The notes: generated from the sequence alone by a model not told the origin. Counted from the first letter of the stretch, positions 22,999 to 36,403 are shown. The stretch is 64,000 nt of DNA from Rhipidocladum racemiflorum (GCA_036346355.1 CM070592.1:37226193-37290192); one strand, 5' to 3'. Program-made: numbers and translations.

Positions 22999-23096
22999 CC
23001 GGTGACTTGTCAGCCACTGACTTGGCGCCACGCCGCCGCCAAACAAGTAGCCCAGCGAGCTCTACGATCCCCTTGTTTGCCCAACAAAAGCTAGTA
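22999..23096 (+). repeat. A core, gacttgt subtype
   Basis: It has gtcagccactgac (CG to CA) and is otherwise standard. It ends ctagtagacc. Confidence 0.9.
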
Positions 23097-24207
23097 GACC
23101 ATAACCGTAAACCCTAAAATCCTAATCGTAAACACTAAATCCTAAATCGCTAACCCTAAACCCCAAACCAAAAACCATAAACCATAAAACCCTAAACCCC
23201 TAAACCCCAAACCATAAAATCGTAAAGGCAAAACCCTAAACCCCAAATGCCACAACTCTAAACCCTACAACTGTAAAACCTAAACCCTAACCGCAAACCC
23301 CGACCCAAAACTGTAGATCATTACCGTAAACCCTCAATCCCTAACCCTAAACCTTAAGCAATAAATACCAAACTTTAATGCTAAACCCAAAAATCGTAAA
23401 CCCTAAACCATAAACAATAAAACACTAAACCATAAACAATAAAAAACTAAACACTAACAATTAAAACCTAAACCCTAATCTGTAACCCTAAACACCAAAC
23501 CTTAAACTCTAAACACCTAAAACCGAAATCCTAAAACCGTAAACCTTAAACCAAAACCTTAAACCATAAAACCTAAAGCCAAAACCCTAAACCCTAACCA
23601 TAAACCCTAAGACTTCACCCTAAAACTGTAAAACCTAAACCATAACAGCAAACCTCAACCCTAAACCGTAAACCGTAACTGTAAACCCTAAAACTCTAAC
23701 CCTAAACCTAAACTTTAAACTATAAAACCCTAAAGCCAAAACCCTAAATCCTAACCATCAACCCTTAAAACCATAACTCTAAACCCTAAAACTGTAAACC
23801 CTAAACCCTAACCGCAAAGCCTAAACCCTAAACCCTAAACTGTAACCATAATCACAAAAACCTTAAACTCCAAACACATAAAACAGAAATACTAAAGCCC
23901 TAAACACTTAACCCTAAACCCTAACCGCAAACCCCGACCCAAAACCATAGACTAACCATAAACCCTGAATCCTTAACACTAAACCCTAAACATTAAGGAA
24001 TAAACATTAACCCTAAACAACAAACCCTAAAACCTACTCTAAACCCCAAACATTAAGGAATAAACATTAATCCTAAACAACAAACCCTAAAACCTACTCT
24101 AAACCCTAAGCCTAAACCCTAAACACTAAAGCATAGTCCAAACCCTAAAACCTAAAACCTAAAACCATAAAACCCTAAAACCTAAAAGCCCATCCGTAAA
24201 GCCTAAA

Positions 24208-24305
24208 CCGGTGACTTGTCAGCCGCTGGCTTGGCGCCACGCCGCCACCAAACAAGTAGCCCAGCGAGCTCTACGATCCCCTCGTTTGCCCAAGAAAAGC
24301 TAGTA
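24208..24305 (+). repeat. A core, 'gccacc' subtype (A-acc)
   Basis: The markers are gctggcttggcg, gccgccaccaaac, cctcgtttgcc and caagaaaagc. This subtype dominates 24-53 kb. Partner at 38,412. Confidence 0.9.
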
Positions 24306-24785
24306 GACCATAACCGTAAACCCTAAAATCCTAATCCTAAACCTAAATCCTAAATCGTTAACCCTAAACCCCAAACCAGAAACAAAAAGCCATAAAACCC
24401 TAAATACTAAACCATAAAATCGTACAGGCAAAACCCTAAACCCCAAAAGCCACAACTCTAAACCCTAAAACTGTAAAACCTAAACCCTAACCGCAAACCC
24501 CGACCCAAAACTGTATATCATAACCGTAAACCCTAAATGCCTAACCCTAAACCTTAAGCAATAAACCCTAAATCCTTAACCCTAAACAATAAACCCTAAA
24601 CCCTAACCCTAAACCCTAAATACTAAAGCATAACCCAAACCCTAAACCCTAAACAATAAACCCTAAACCTAAACAATAAACCCTAAACCTAAACTTAAAC
24701 CCTAACCCTAAGCCCTAAGCCTAAACCCTAAATACTAAAGTATAACCCAAACCCTAAAACCTAAAACCACATACTTAAAAGCCTA

Positions 24786-25135
24786 AGCAGCGGCTTCTCG
24801 GCCCTTGAGACTTAGCGCCTAAGTAAGCTCTAGAACAAGTAGCCCAAATGAACTCTGCGATCCCCTCGTTTGCCCAACAAAAGCTCAGAATCATCTCCTT
24901 TCATCCAAGTGAGCTCAAAAGGTAAAAAGAAATCAAATAAAAGACATATATTTTTCCAAGAGAGCTCAAAAGGCAAAAAGAAATCAAATAAACAACCCAC
25001 ATTTAATTAAATAGCATCCCTAAAACCTAAACAAGTTAACCAACGATCTCTACCATCCCCTCATTTCCCAGCAAAAGCGAGCAAGGAAAATTCAGAGCCA
25101 ACACAGAATCACCTCGTTTCGTCCCCCCATTGCCC
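24786..25135 (+). repeat. B core, left end scrambled
   Basis: The left end reads cggcttctcggcccttgag, acttagcgcctaagtaagc and cccaaatgaac. The partner at 38,992 reads cggcttctcagccgcagac, cttggcgcctcgtcgctacc and cccagcgaac. The remainder is intact, with two 51-bp units and a D-type right half. Confidence 0.88.
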
Positions 25136-25447
25136 AAAACCCTAAACGCTAAAACGTTAACCCTAAACCCCAAACCATAAACCATAAAACCGTAAAATCG
25201 TAAAGCCAAAACCCTAAACCCCAAACGCCGCAACTCTAAACCCTAAAACTGTAAAACCTAAACATTCACCGCAAACCCCAACCCAAAACCGTAGACCATA
25301 ACTGTAAACCTTAAATCCCTAACCCTAAACACTAAACCCTAAACCCTAAACCCTAAACCCTAAACAACAAACCCTAAAACCCTAAACCCCAAACACTAAA
25401 GCATAGCCCAAACCGTAAAACCTAAAACCCCATCCCTAAAGCCTAAA

Positions 25448-25545
25448 CCGGTGACTTGTCAGCCGCTGGCTTGGCGCCATGCCGCCGCCAAACAAGTAGC
25501 CCAGCGAGCTCTACGATCTCCTTGTTTGCCCAACAAAAGCTAGTA
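25448..25545 (+). repeat. A core, gctggcttgg variant
   Basis: It has ggcgccatgcc (CG to TG) and gatctccttg. Partner at 39,654. Confidence 0.89.
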
Positions 25546-25814
25546 GACCATAACTATAAACCCTAAAATCCTAATCCTAAACCCTAAACCCTAAACCCTA
25601 AACCCTAAACAATAAACCATAACCCTAAACAATAAACCCTAAACCCTAACCCTTAAACCCTAACCCTAAACCCAAAGCCCAAACCCTAAATACGAAAGCA
25701 TAACCCAAACCCTAAAACCTAAAACCCTAACCCTAAACCATAAACCCTAACCCTAAACCCTAAGCCTAAACCCGAAATACTAAAGCATAACCCAAACCCT
25801 AAACCCTAAACTAA

Positions 25815-25874
25815 GCCCAGCGACATGTGCGATCCCCTCGTTTCCCAACAAAAGGTCACAACCAGCACAGAATC
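25815..25874 (+). repeat. C core cut off after 60 bp
   Basis: It reads gcccagcgacatgtgcg through agcacagaatc, then goes straight into ctaaccctaaccctt. The same breakpoint is present at 40,080, so the truncation predates the segmental duplication. Confidence 0.88.
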
Positions 25875-26049
25875 CTAACCCTAACCCTTAAACCCTAACC
25901 CTAAACCCTCAGCCTAAACCCTAAATACGAAAGCATAACCCAAGACCTAAAACCTAAAGCCCTAACCCTAAACCATAAACCCTAACCCTATACCTTAAGC
26001 CTAAACCCCAAATACTAAAGCATAACCCAAACCCTAAACCCTAAACTAA

Positions 26050-26302
26050 GCCCAGCGACCTGTGCGATCCACTTGTTTGCCCAACAAAAGGTCAGAACCA
26101 GCACAGAATCATCTACTTTCATCCAAGTGAGCTCAAAAGGCAAAGTGAAATCAAATAAAAAATCCATATTTAATTAAATAGCATCCCTAAACCCTAAACA
26201 AGTTACCCAGCGATATCTACTATCCCCTCATTTCCCTACAAAAGCGAGCAAAGAAAATTCAGAGCCAGCACAGAATCATCTCGTTTCGTCCCCTCATTGC
26301 CC
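26050..26302 (+). repeat. C core, short form
   Basis: It is the gcgacctg variant with gatccacttgtttgcc and tatctactatcccc. Single 51-bp unit. Partner at 40,256. Confidence 0.9.
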
Positions 26303-26641
26303 TAAACCCTAAATCCTAAATCACTAACCCTAAACCCCAAACCAGAAACCATAAACCATAAAACCCTAAACCCCTAAACTCTAAACCCTAAAATCCTAAT
26401 CCTAAACCCTAAACCCTAATCAGTAAACCTTAAACAATAAACCTTAACCCTAAACAATAAACCCTAAACCCTAACCCTTAAACCCTAACCCTAAACCCAA
26501 AGCCCAAACCCTAAATACGAAAGCATAACCCAAACCCTAAAACCTAAAACCCTAACCCTAAACCATAAACCCTAACCCTAAACCCTAAGCCTAAACCTGA
26601 AATACTAAAGCATAACCATAAACCCTAACCATAAACCCTAA

Positions 26642-26689
26642 CCCTAAACCCTAAACCCTAAACCCTAAACCCTAAACCCTAAACCCTAA
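26642..26689 (+). repeat. Longest clean CCCTAAA run seen (six heptamers)
   Basis: There are six uninterrupted ccctaaa units followed by ccctaa. The region 26,629-26,810 is unusually uniform, with repeated ccctaaccctaaaccataaa words. A twin lies at 40,841. Confidence 0.85.
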
Positions 26690-26816
26690 CCCTAAACCAT
26701 AAACCCTAACCCTAAACCCTAAAACCCTAACCCTAAACCATAAACCCTAACCTAAAACCCTGACCCTAAACCATAAACCCTAACCCTAAACCCTAAGCCT
26801 AAACCTGAAATACTAA

Positions 26817-27012
26817 GACATATATTTGTCCAAGAGAGCTCAAAAGGAAAAAAGAAATAAAATAAACAACCCACATTTAATTAAATAGCATCCCTAAACC
26901 CTAAACAAGTTACCCAGCGATATCTACCATCCCCTCATTTCCCTGCAAAAGCGAGCAAGGAGAATTCAAAGCCAAAGACAGTAATCATCTCTGCTTCGTC
27001 CCTCCATTGCCC
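26817..27012 (+). repeat. Partial core starting inside the 51-bp region
   Basis: It begins gacatatatttgtccaagag directly after telomere words, keeps the second 51-bp unit and the right half, and ends ctccattgcc. It has a patch gccaaagacagtaatc and ctgcttcg where the twin at 41,016 reads gccagcacagaatc and cgtttcg. Confidence 0.87.
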
Positions 27013-27958
27013 TAAATCCTAAACGCTAAAATGCTAACCCTAAACCCCAAAACATAAACTATAAAACCCTAAACCACAAAATCGTAAAGACAAAACCCTA
27101 AACCGCAAAAGACACAACTCTAAACCCTAAAACTGTAAAACCTAAACCCTAACCGCAAACCCCGACCCAAAATTGTAGATCATAACCGTAAACCCTAAAT
27201 CCCTAACCCTAAACCTTAAGCAATAAACACCAAACCTTAATGCTAAACCCAAAAATCGTAAACCCTAAACCATAAACAATAAAACACTAAACCATAAACA
27301 ATAAAAAACTAAACCCGAACAATTAAAACCTAAACCCTAATATGTAACCCTAAACAACAAACCTTAAACTCTAAACACCTAAAACCGAAATCCTAAAACC
27401 CAAAACCTTAAACCATAAAACCCTAAAGCCAAAACCCTAAACCCTAACCATAAACCCTAAGACTTAACCCTAAAACTGTAAAACCTAAACCATAACAGCA
27501 AACCCCAACCCTAAACCGTAAACCGTAACTGTAAACCCTAAATCCCTAACCCTAAACCTAAACCTAAACCTTAAACTATAAAACCCTAAAGCAAAAACCC
27601 TAAATCCTAACCATCAACCCTAAAAACCATAACTCTAAACCCTAAACCCTAACCGCAAAACCTAAACCCTAAACCCTAAACTGTAACCATAATCACAAAA
27701 ACCTTAAACTCCAAACACATAAAATAGAAATACTAAAGCCCTAAACACTTAACCCTAAACCCTAACCGCAAACCCCGACCCAAAACCGTAGACTAACCAT
27801 AAACCCTCGATCCTTAACCCTAAACCATAAACATTAAGGAATAAACATTAACCCTAAACAACAAACCCTAAAACCTACTATAAACCCTAAGCCTAAACCC
27901 TAAACACTAAAGCATAGCCAAAACTCTAAAACCTAAAACCCCATCCCTAAAGCCTAAA

Positions 27959-28055
27959 CCGGTGACTTGTCAGCCGCTGGATGGCGCCACGCCACCACCA
28001 AACAAGTAGCCCAGCGAGCTCTACGATCCCCTCGTTTGCCCAAGAAAAGCTAGTA
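27959..28055 (+). repeat. A core, A-acc with gctggatgg
   Basis: It is 97 bp: gctggatggcgcc lacks one base against gctggcatggcgcc, and it has gccaccacc. Identical features at 42,155. Confidence 0.9.
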
Positions 28056-28397
28056 GACCATAACCGTAAACCCTAAAATCCTAATCCTAAACCCTAAATC
28101 TTAAATCGTTAACTCTAAACCCCAAACCAGAAACCAAAAACCATAAAACCCTAAATCCTAAAACATAAAATCGTACAGGCAAAACCCTAAACCCCAAAAG
28201 CCACAACTCTAAACCCTAAAATTGTAAAACCTAAACCATAACCGCAAACCCCGACCTAAAACTGTAGACCATAACCGTAAACCCTAAATCCCTAAACCTA
28301 AACCCTAAATACTGAAACATAACCCAAACCCTAAACCCTAAACAATAAACCCTAAACGCTAAACCCTAACCGCAAAACCTAATCCCTAAAACCTAAA

Positions 28398-28501
28398 CAA
28401 GTTAACCAACGATCTCTACAATCCCCTCATTTCCCAGCAAAAGTGAGCAAGGAAAATCCAGAGCCAACACAGAATCACCTCGTTTCGTCCCCCCATTGCC
28501 C
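28398..28501 (+). repeat. D core (right half of B only)
   Basis: This is the reference D core. It runs caagttaaccaacgatctc, tcatttcccagcaaaag, gagccaacacagaatcacc, cgtttcgtccccccattg. It is the right half of B without the left end or 51-bp units, entered from ctaaaacctaaa. The minus open frame 28,402-28,599 covers it and 100 bp of telomere words. Confidence 0.9.
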
Positions 28502-29453
28502 AAAACCCTAAACCCTAAAACTTTAACCCTAAACCCCAAACCATAAACCATAAAACCGTAAAATCGTAAAGCCAAAACCCTAAACCCCAAAAGCCACAAC
28601 TCTAAACCCTAAAATCAGAAACCTAAACCCTAACCGCAAACACCGACCCAAAAATGTAAACCATAACCGTAAACCCTAAATCCCTAACCCTAAACCTTAA
28701 GCAATAAACACCAAACCTTAATGCTAAACCCAAAAATCGTAAACCCTAAACCATAAACAATAAAACACTAAACCATAAACAATAAAACACTAAACCCGAA
28801 CAATTAAAACCTAAACACTAATCTGTAACCCTAAACACCAAACCTTAAACTCTAAACACCTAAAACCGAAATCCTAAAACCCAAAACCTTAAACCATAAA
28901 ACCCTAAAGCCAAAACCCAAAACCCTAACCATAAACCCTAAGACTTAACCCTAAAACTGTAAAACCTAAACCATAACAGCAAACCCCAACCCTAAACCGT
29001 AAACCGTAACTGTAAACCCTAAAACCATAACCCTAAACCTAAACCTAAACCTTAAACTATAAAACCCTAAAGCAAAAACCCTAAATCCTAACCATCAACC
29101 CTAAAAGCCATAACTCTAAACCTAAAACTGTAAACCCTAAACCCTAACCGCAAAACCTAAACCCTAAACCCTAAACTGTAACCATAATCACAAAAACCTT
29201 AAACTCCAAACACATAAAATAGAAATACTAAAGCCCTAAACACTTAACCCTAAACCCTAACCGCGAACCCCGACCCAAAACCGTAGACTAACCATAAACC
29301 CTGGATCCTTAAACCTAAACCATAAACATTAAGGAATAAACATTAACCGTAAACAACAAACCCTAAAACCTACTCTAAACCCTAAGCCTAAACCCTAAAC
29401 ACTAAAGCATAGCCAAAACCCTAGAACCTAAAACCCCATCCCTAAAGCCTAAA

Positions 29454-29551
29454 CCGGTGACTTGTCAGCCGCTGGCATGGCGCCACGCCGCCACCAAACA
29501 AGTAGCCCAGCGAGCTCTACGATCCCCTCGTTTGCCCAAGAAAAGCTAGTA
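29454..29551 (+). repeat. A core, gctggcatgg variant
   Basis: It is preceded by caaaaccctagaacc, a left flank shared with 31,961, 43,649, 46,143, 48,629 and 51,119. It is the first core of the ~2.5-kb order. Confidence 0.9.
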
Positions 29552-29968
29552 GACCATAACCGTAAACCCTAAAATCCTAATCCTAAACCCTAAATCCTAA
29601 ATCGTTAACTCTAAACCCCAAACCAGAAACCAAAAACCATAAAACCCTAAATCCTAAAACATAAAATCGTACAGGCAAAACCCTAAACCCCAAAAGCCAC
29701 AACTCTAAACCCTAAAATTGTAAAACCTAAACCATAACCGCAAACCCCGACCTAAAACTGTAGACCATAACCGTAAACCCTAAATCCCTAAACCCTAACC
29801 CTAAACCTTAAACAATAAACCTTAACCCTAAACAATAAACCTTAAACCCTAACCTTTAAACCCTAACCCTAAACCCTAAATACTAAAACATAACCCAAAC
29901 CCTAAACCCTAAACAATAAACCCTAAACCCTAAACCCTAACCGCAAAACCTAATCCCTAAAACCTAAA

Positions 29969-30071
29969 CAAGTTAACCAACGATCTCTACTATCCCCTCA
30001 TTTCCCAGCAAAAGCGAGCAAGGAAAATCCAGAGCCAACACTGAATCACCTCGTTTCGTCCCCCCATTGAC
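29969..30071 (+). repeat. D core ('cactgaatc', 'cattgacc')
   Basis: It differs from 28,398 by tctactatcccc, caacactgaatcacc and cattgacc. The same set is at 32,476, 44,159, 46,655, 49,143 and 51,621. Confidence 0.9.
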
Positions 30072-30672
30072 CAAAACCCTAAACCCTAAAATGTTAACCC
30101 TAAACCCCAAACCATAAACCATAAAACTGTAAAATCGTAAAGCCAAAACCCTAAACCCCAAAAGCCACAACTCTAAACCCTAAAACTGTAAAACCTAAAC
30201 CCTAACCGCAAACCCCGATCCAAAATTGTAGATCATAACCGTAAACCCTAAATCCCTAACCCTAAACCTTAAGCAATAAACACCAAACCTTAATGCTAAA
30301 CCCAAAAATCGTAAACCCTAAACCATAAACCATAAACAATAAAACACTAAACCATAAACAATAAAACACTAAACTCGAACAATTAAAACCTAAACCCTAA
30401 TCTGTAACCCTAAACACCAAACCTTAAACTCTAAACACCTAAAACCGAAATCCTAAAACCCAAAACCTTAAACAATAAAACCCTAAAGCCAAAACCCTAA
30501 ACCCTAACCATAAACCCTAAGACTTAACCTTAAAACTGTAAAACCTAAACCATAACAGCAAACCCCAACCCAAAACCGTAAACTTTAACTGTAAACCCTA
30601 AAACCCTAACCCTAAACCTAAACCTTAAACTATAAAACCCTAAAACCTAAAAGCCCATCCGTAAAGCCTAAA

Positions 30673-30770
30673 TCGGTGACTTGTCAGCCGCTGGCTTGGC
30701 GCCACGCCGCCACCAAACAAGTAGCCCAGCGAGCTCTACGATCCCCTCGTTTGCCCAAGAAAAGCTAGTA
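30673..30770 (+). repeat. A core, A-acc with tcggtg
   Basis: It starts tcggtgac in place of ccggtgac. The variant is shared with 44,863 and 47,357, and reverts to ccggtg at 49,839 and 52,318. Confidence 0.9.
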
Positions 30771-31265
30771 GACCATAACCGTAAACCCTAAAATCCTAAT
30801 CCTAAACCTAAATCCTAAATCGTTAACCCTAAACCCCAAACCGTAAAACAAAAAACCATAAAACCCAAAATACTAAACCATAAAATCGTACAGGCAAAAC
30901 CCTAAACCCCAAAAGCCACAACTCTAAACCCTAAAACTGTAAAACCTAAACCCTAACCGCAAACCCCGACCCAAAACTGTATATCATAACCGTAAACCCT
31001 AAATCCCTAACCCTAAACCTTAAGCAATAAACCCTAAATCCTTAACCCTAAACAATAAACACTAAACCCTAACCCTAAACCCTAAACCTAAACCCTAAAT
31101 ACTAAAGCATAACCCAAACCCTAAACCCTAAACAATAAACCCTAAACCCTAAATAATAAACCCTAAACCTAACACTAAACCCTAACCCTAAGCCCTAAGC
31201 CTAAACCCTAAATACTAAAGCATAACCCAAACCCTAAAACCTAAAACCACATATAAAAGCCTAAG

Positions 31266-31613
31266 CCAGGCGGCTTCTCGGCCATGAACTTGGCAGCCTC
31301 AGTAAGCTCTTAGAACAAGTAGCCCAGCGAACTCTGCGATCCCCTCGTTTGCCCAACAAAAGCTCAGAATCATCTCCTTTCATCCAAGTGAGCTCAAAAG
31401 GTAAAAAGAAATCAAATAAAAGACATATATTTTTCCAAGAGAGCTCAAAAGGCAAAAAGAAATCAAATAAACAACCCACATTTAATTAAATAGCATCCCT
31501 AAAACCTAAACAAGTTAAGCAACGATCTCTACCATCCCTCATTTCCCAAAGAAAAGCGAGCAAGGAAAATCCAGAGCCAACACAGAATCACCTCGCTTCG
31601 CCCCCCATTGCCC
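31266..31613 (+). repeat. B core, left end scrambled
   Basis: The left end reads ctcggccatgaacttggcag and cctcagtaagctcttag, where 45,453 reads ctcagccgcagacttggcgc and cctcgtcgctaccg. The right half has gcttcgccccccattg and cccaaagaaaagcg. Two 51-bp units are intact. Confidence 0.88.
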
Positions 31614-31960
31614 AAAAACCCTAAACGCTAAAACGTTAACCCTAAACCCCAAACCATAAACCATAAAACCGTAAAATCGTAAAGCCAAAACCCTAAACCC
31701 CAAAAGCCACAACTCTAAACCCTAAAACTGTAAAACCTAAACATTCACCGCAAACCCTAAACCCTAACCGCAAACCCCGACCCAAAACCGTAGACTAACC
31801 ATAAACCCTGGATCCTTAACCCTAAACCATAAACATTAAGGAATAAACATTAACCGTAAACAACAAACCCTAAAACCTACTCTAAACCCTAAGCCTAAAC
31901 CCTAAACACTAAAGCATAGCCAAAACCCTAGAACCTAAAACCCCATCCCTAAAGCCTAAA

Positions 31961-32058
31961 CCGGTGACTTGTCAGCCGCTGGCATGGCGCCACGCCGCCA
32001 CCAAACAAGTAGCCCAGCGAGCTCTACGATCCCCTCGTTTGCCCAAGAAAAGCTAGTA
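31961..32058 (+). repeat. A core, gctggcatgg variant
   Basis: It lies 2,507 bp after 29,454 and carries the same left flank. Recopied at 46,143. Confidence 0.9.
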
Positions 32059-32475
32059 GACCATAACCGTAAACCCTAAAATCCTAATCCTAAACCCTAA
32101 ATCCTAAATCGTTAACTCTAAACCCCAAACCAGAAACCAAAAACCATAAAACCCTAAATCCTAAAACATAAAATCGTACAGGCAAAACCCTAAACCCCAA
32201 AAGCCACAACTCTAAACCCTAAAATTGTAAAACCTAAACCATAACCGCAAACCCCGACCTAAAACTGTAGACCATAACCGTAAACCCTAAATCCCTAAAC
32301 CCTAACCCTAAACCTTAAACAATAAACCTTAACCCTAAACAATAAACCTTAAACCCTAACCTTTAAACCCTAACCCTAAACCCTAAATACTAAAACATAA
32401 CCCAAACCCTAAACCCTAAACAATAAACCCTAAACCCTAAACCCTAACCGCAAAACCTAATCCCTAAAACCTAAA

Positions 32476-32578
32476 CAAGTTAACCAACGATCTCTACTAT
32501 CCCCTCATTTCCCAGCAAAAGCGAGCAAGGAAAATCCAGAGCCAACACTGAATCACCTCGTTTCGTCCCCCCATTGAC
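32476..32578 (+). repeat. D core
   Basis: It matches 29,969, lying 2,507 bp downstream, so 29,454-32,861 already contains more than one turn of the 2.5-kb order. Confidence 0.9.
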
Positions 32579-33597
32579 CAAAACCCTAAACCCTAAAATG
32601 TTAACCCTAAACCCCAAACCATAAACCATAAAACTGTAAAATCGTAAAGCCAAAACCCTAAACCCCAAAAGCCACAACTCTAAACCCTAAAACTGTAAAA
32701 CCTAAACCCTAACCGCAAACCCCGATCCAAAATTGTAGATCATAACCGTAAACCCTAAATCCCTAACCCTAAACCTTAAGCAATAAACACCAAACCTTAA
32801 TGCTAAACCCAAAAATCGTAAACCCTAAACCATAAACCATAAACAATAAAACACTAAACCTCAAAACATAAAACCCTAAAGCCAAAACCCTAAACCCTAA
32901 CCATCGACACTAAAAACCATAACTCTAAATCATAAAACTGTAAACACTAAACCCTAACCGCAAAACCTAAACCCTAAACCCTAAACCGTAACCCTAAACA
33001 CAAAAACCTTAAACTGTAAACATATAAAACCGAAATACAAAACCCTAAACACTTAACCCTAAACCCTAACTGCAAAACCTGACCCAAAACCGTAGACTAA
33101 CCATAAACCCTAAACCCTAAATCCCCTTGTTTGCTCAACAAAAACTAGTACACCATAACTCTAAACCCTAAACCCTAATCCTAACCCTAAACCCTAAAAC
33201 CCTAACCCTAAACCTAAACCTCAAACCATAAAACCCCAAAGCCAAAACCCTAAACCATAACCATCAACCCTAAAAGACACATCTCTAAACCCTAAAACTG
33301 TAAAACCTAAACCCTAACCACAGACCCCCACCCTAAAACGTAGACCATAACCGTAAACGCTAAAACCATAAACCTAAACCCTAAACCTTAAACAATAAAC
33401 CTTAACCCGAAACAATAAACCCTAAACCCTAACCCTTAAACCCTAACCCTAAACCCTCAGCCTAAACCCTAAATACGAAAGCATAACCCAAGCCCTAAAA
33501 CCTAAAGCCCTAACCCTAAACCATAAACCCTAACCCTATACCTTAAGCCTAAACCCCAAATACTAAAGCATAAACCAAACCCTAAACCCTAAACTAA

Positions 33598-33850
33598 GCC
33601 CAGCGACCTGTGCGATCCACTCGTTTGCCCAACAAAAGGTTAGAACCAGCACAGAATCATCTACTTTCATCCAAGTGAGCTCAAAAGGCAAAGTGAAATC
33701 AAATAAAAAATCCATATTTAACTAAATAGCATCCCTAAACCCTAAACAAGTTACCCAGCGATATCTACCATCCCCTCATTTCCCTACAAAAGCGAGCAAA
33801 GAAAATTCAGAGCCAGCACAGAATCATCTCGTTTCGTCCCCTCATTGCCC
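33598..33850 (+). repeat. C core, short form, at a mosaic switch
   Basis: The left neighbour matches the flank of the 11,666 core, but the core itself is the gcgacctg short form, as at 14,242. Private atttaactaaatagc in the AT link. Confidence 0.88.
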
Positions 33851-34292
33851 TAAACCCTAAATCCTAAATCGCTAACCCTAAACCCCAAACCAGAAACCAT
33901 AAACCATAAAACCCTAAACGCCTAAACTCTAAACCATAAAATCGTAAAGGCAAAACCCTAAACCCCAAAAGCCACAACTCTAAACCCTAAAACTGTAAAA
34001 CCTAAACACTAACCGCAAACCTCGACCCAAAAGTGTAGACCATAACCGTAAACCCTAAATCCCTAAACCCTATCCCTAAATCTTAAACAATACACCTTAA
34101 CCCTAAACAATAAACCCTAAACCCTAACCCTTAAACCCTAACCCTAAACCCTAAGCCTAAACCGTAAATACGAAAGCATAACCCAAACCCTAAAACCTAA
34201 AACCCTAACCACAAACCATAAACCATAATCCTAAACCCTAAACCTAAACCCCAAATACTAAAGCATAACCCAAACCCTAAACCCTAAACTAA

Positions 34293-34595
34293 GCCCAGCG
34301 TCATGTGCGATCCCCTCGTTTCCTAACAAAAGGTCAGAACTAGCACAGAATCGTCTACTTTCATCCAAGTGAGCTCAAAAGGCAAAAAGAAATCTAATAG
34401 AAGACCCATATTTGTCCAAGAGAGCTCAAAAGTCATAGTGAAATAAAATAAAAAACCCATATTTAATTAAATAGCATCCCTAAATCATAAACAAGTTACC
34501 AAGCGATATCTACCATCCCCTCATTTCCCTGCAAAAGCGAGCAAAGAAAATTCAGAGCAAGCACTGAATCATCTCGTTTCGTCCCCTCATTACCC
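34293..34595 (+). repeat. C core, complete
   Basis: It combines gcgtcatg at its start with gagcaagcactgaatc at its end, the latter seen only at 16,457. Private aatagaagaccc. Confidence 0.88.
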
Positions 34596-35036
34596 TAAAC
34601 CCTAAATCCTAAATTGCAAACCCTAAACCCCAAACCAGAAACCATAAACCATAAAACCTAAACCCGTAAACCCTAAACCATAAAATCGTAAAGGCAAAAC
34701 CTTAAACCCCAAAAGCCACAACTCTAAACCCTAAAACTGTAAAACCTAAACACTAACCGCAAACCTCGACCCAAAAGTGTAGACCATAACCGTAAACCCT
34801 AAATCCCTAAACCCTAACCCTAAATCTTAAACAATAAACATTAACCCTAAACAATAAACCCTAAACCCTAACCCTTAAACCCTAACCCTAAACCCTAAGC
34901 CTAAACCGTAAATACGAAAGCATAACCCAAACCCTAAAACCTAAAACCCTAACCACAAACCATAAACCATAACCCTAAACCCTAAACCTAAACCCCAAAT
35001 ACTAAAGCATAACCCAAACCCAAAACCCTAAACTAA

Positions 35037-35339
35037 GCCCAGCGTCATGTGCGATCCCCTCGTTTCCTAACAAAAGGTCAGAACCAGCACAAAATCGTGT
35101 ACTTTCATCCAAGTGAGCTCAAAAGGCAAAAAGAAATCTAATAAAAGACCCATATTTGTCCAAGAGAGCTCAAAAGTCATAGTGAAATAAAATAAAAAAC
35201 CCATATTTAATTAAATAGCATCCCTAAACCATAAACAAGTTACCAAGCGATATCTACCATCCCCTCATTTCCCTGCAAAAGCGAGCAAAGAAAATTCAGA
35301 GCCACCACAGAATCATCTCGTTTCGTCCCCTCATTACCC
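35037..35339 (+). repeat. C core, complete
   Basis: It has agcacaaaatcgtgtac and gagccaccacagaatc. It is a clean version of 13,149 and 17,199 and shows what the damaged copies should read. Confidence 0.9.
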
Positions 35340-36150
35340 TAAACCCTAAATCCTAAATTGCAAACCATAAACCCCAAACCAGAAACCATAAACCATAAAA
35401 CCCTAAACCCCTAAACTCTAAACCATAAAATCGTAAAGGCAAAACCCTAAACCCCAAAAGCCACAACTCTAAACCCTAAAACTGTAAAACCTAAACCCTA
35501 ACCGCCAACCTCGACCCAAAACTAAACCCAAAACCCTAAACCCTAAAACCCTAACCCTAAACCTAAACCTCAAACCATAAAACCGAAATACAAAACCCTA
35601 AACACTTAACCCTAAACCCTAACTGCAAAACCTGACCCAAAACCATAGACTAACCATAAACCCTAAACCCTAAATCCCCTTGTTTGCTCAACAAAAACTA
35701 GTACACCATAACTCTAAACCCTAAACCCTAATCCTAACCCAAAACCCTAAAACCCTAACCCTAAACCTAAACCTCAAACCATAAAACCCCAAAGCCAAAA
35801 CCCTAAACCATAACCATCAACCCTAAAAGACACATCTCTAAACCCTAAAACTGTAAAACCTAAACCCTAACCGCAGACCCCGACCCTAAAACGTAGACCA
35901 TAACCGTAAACGCTAAAACCATAAACCTAAACCCCAAACCTTAAACAATAAACCTTAACCCTAAACAATAAACCCTAAACCCTAACCCTTAAACCCTAAC
36001 CCTAAACCCTCAGCCTAAACCCTAAATACGAAAGCATAACCCAAGCCCTAAAACCTAAAGCCCTAACCCTAAACCATAAACCCTAACCCTATACCTTAAG
36101 CCTAAACCCCAAATACTAAAGCATAAACCAAACCCTAAACCCTAAACTAA

Positions 36151-36403
36151 GCCCAGCGACCTGTGCGATCCACTCGTTTGCCCAACAAAAGGTTAGAACC
36201 AGCACAGAATCATCTACTTTCATCCAAGTGAGCTCAAAAGGCAAAGTGAAATCAAATAAAAAATCCATATTTAATTAAATAGCATCCCTAAACCCTAAAC
36301 AAGTTACCGAGCGATATCTACCATCCCCTCATTTCCCTACAAAAGCGAGCAAAGAAAATTCAGAGCCAGCACAGAATCATCTCGTTTCGTCCCCTCATTG
36401 CCC
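36151..36403 (+). repeat. C core, short form
   Basis: Clean partner of the scrambled 18,314 core. Private gttaccgagcgatatc. Confidence 0.9.

Larger units (their letters stand above)
22151..23960 (+). repeat. Telomere-like array, block 4a (A cores)
   Basis: Spacer words return to the block-1 style (cataacagcaaacccc, cacataaaaccgaaatac). Two A cores sit only 379 bp apart at 22,620 and 22,999. About 860 bp between 23,100 and 23,960 is variant heptamer only. Confidence 0.93.
23961..32861 (+). repeat. Segmental duplication, copy 1 (~8.9 kb)
   Basis: The order of cores and spacer from aaccctgaatccttaac at 23,961 to the aataaaacactaaacc word at about 32,861 is repeated at 38,165-47,040. Offsets measured at matching words are 14,204, 14,200, 14,199, 14,196 and 14,190 bp. 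Long stretches (for example 27,013-27,900 against 41,210-42,100) look identical by eye. Contents: A cores 24,208, 25,448, 27,959, 29,454, 30,673 and 31,961; B cores 24,786 and 31,266; C cores 25,815 and 26,050; D cores 28,398, 29,969 and 32,476. Confidence 0.88.
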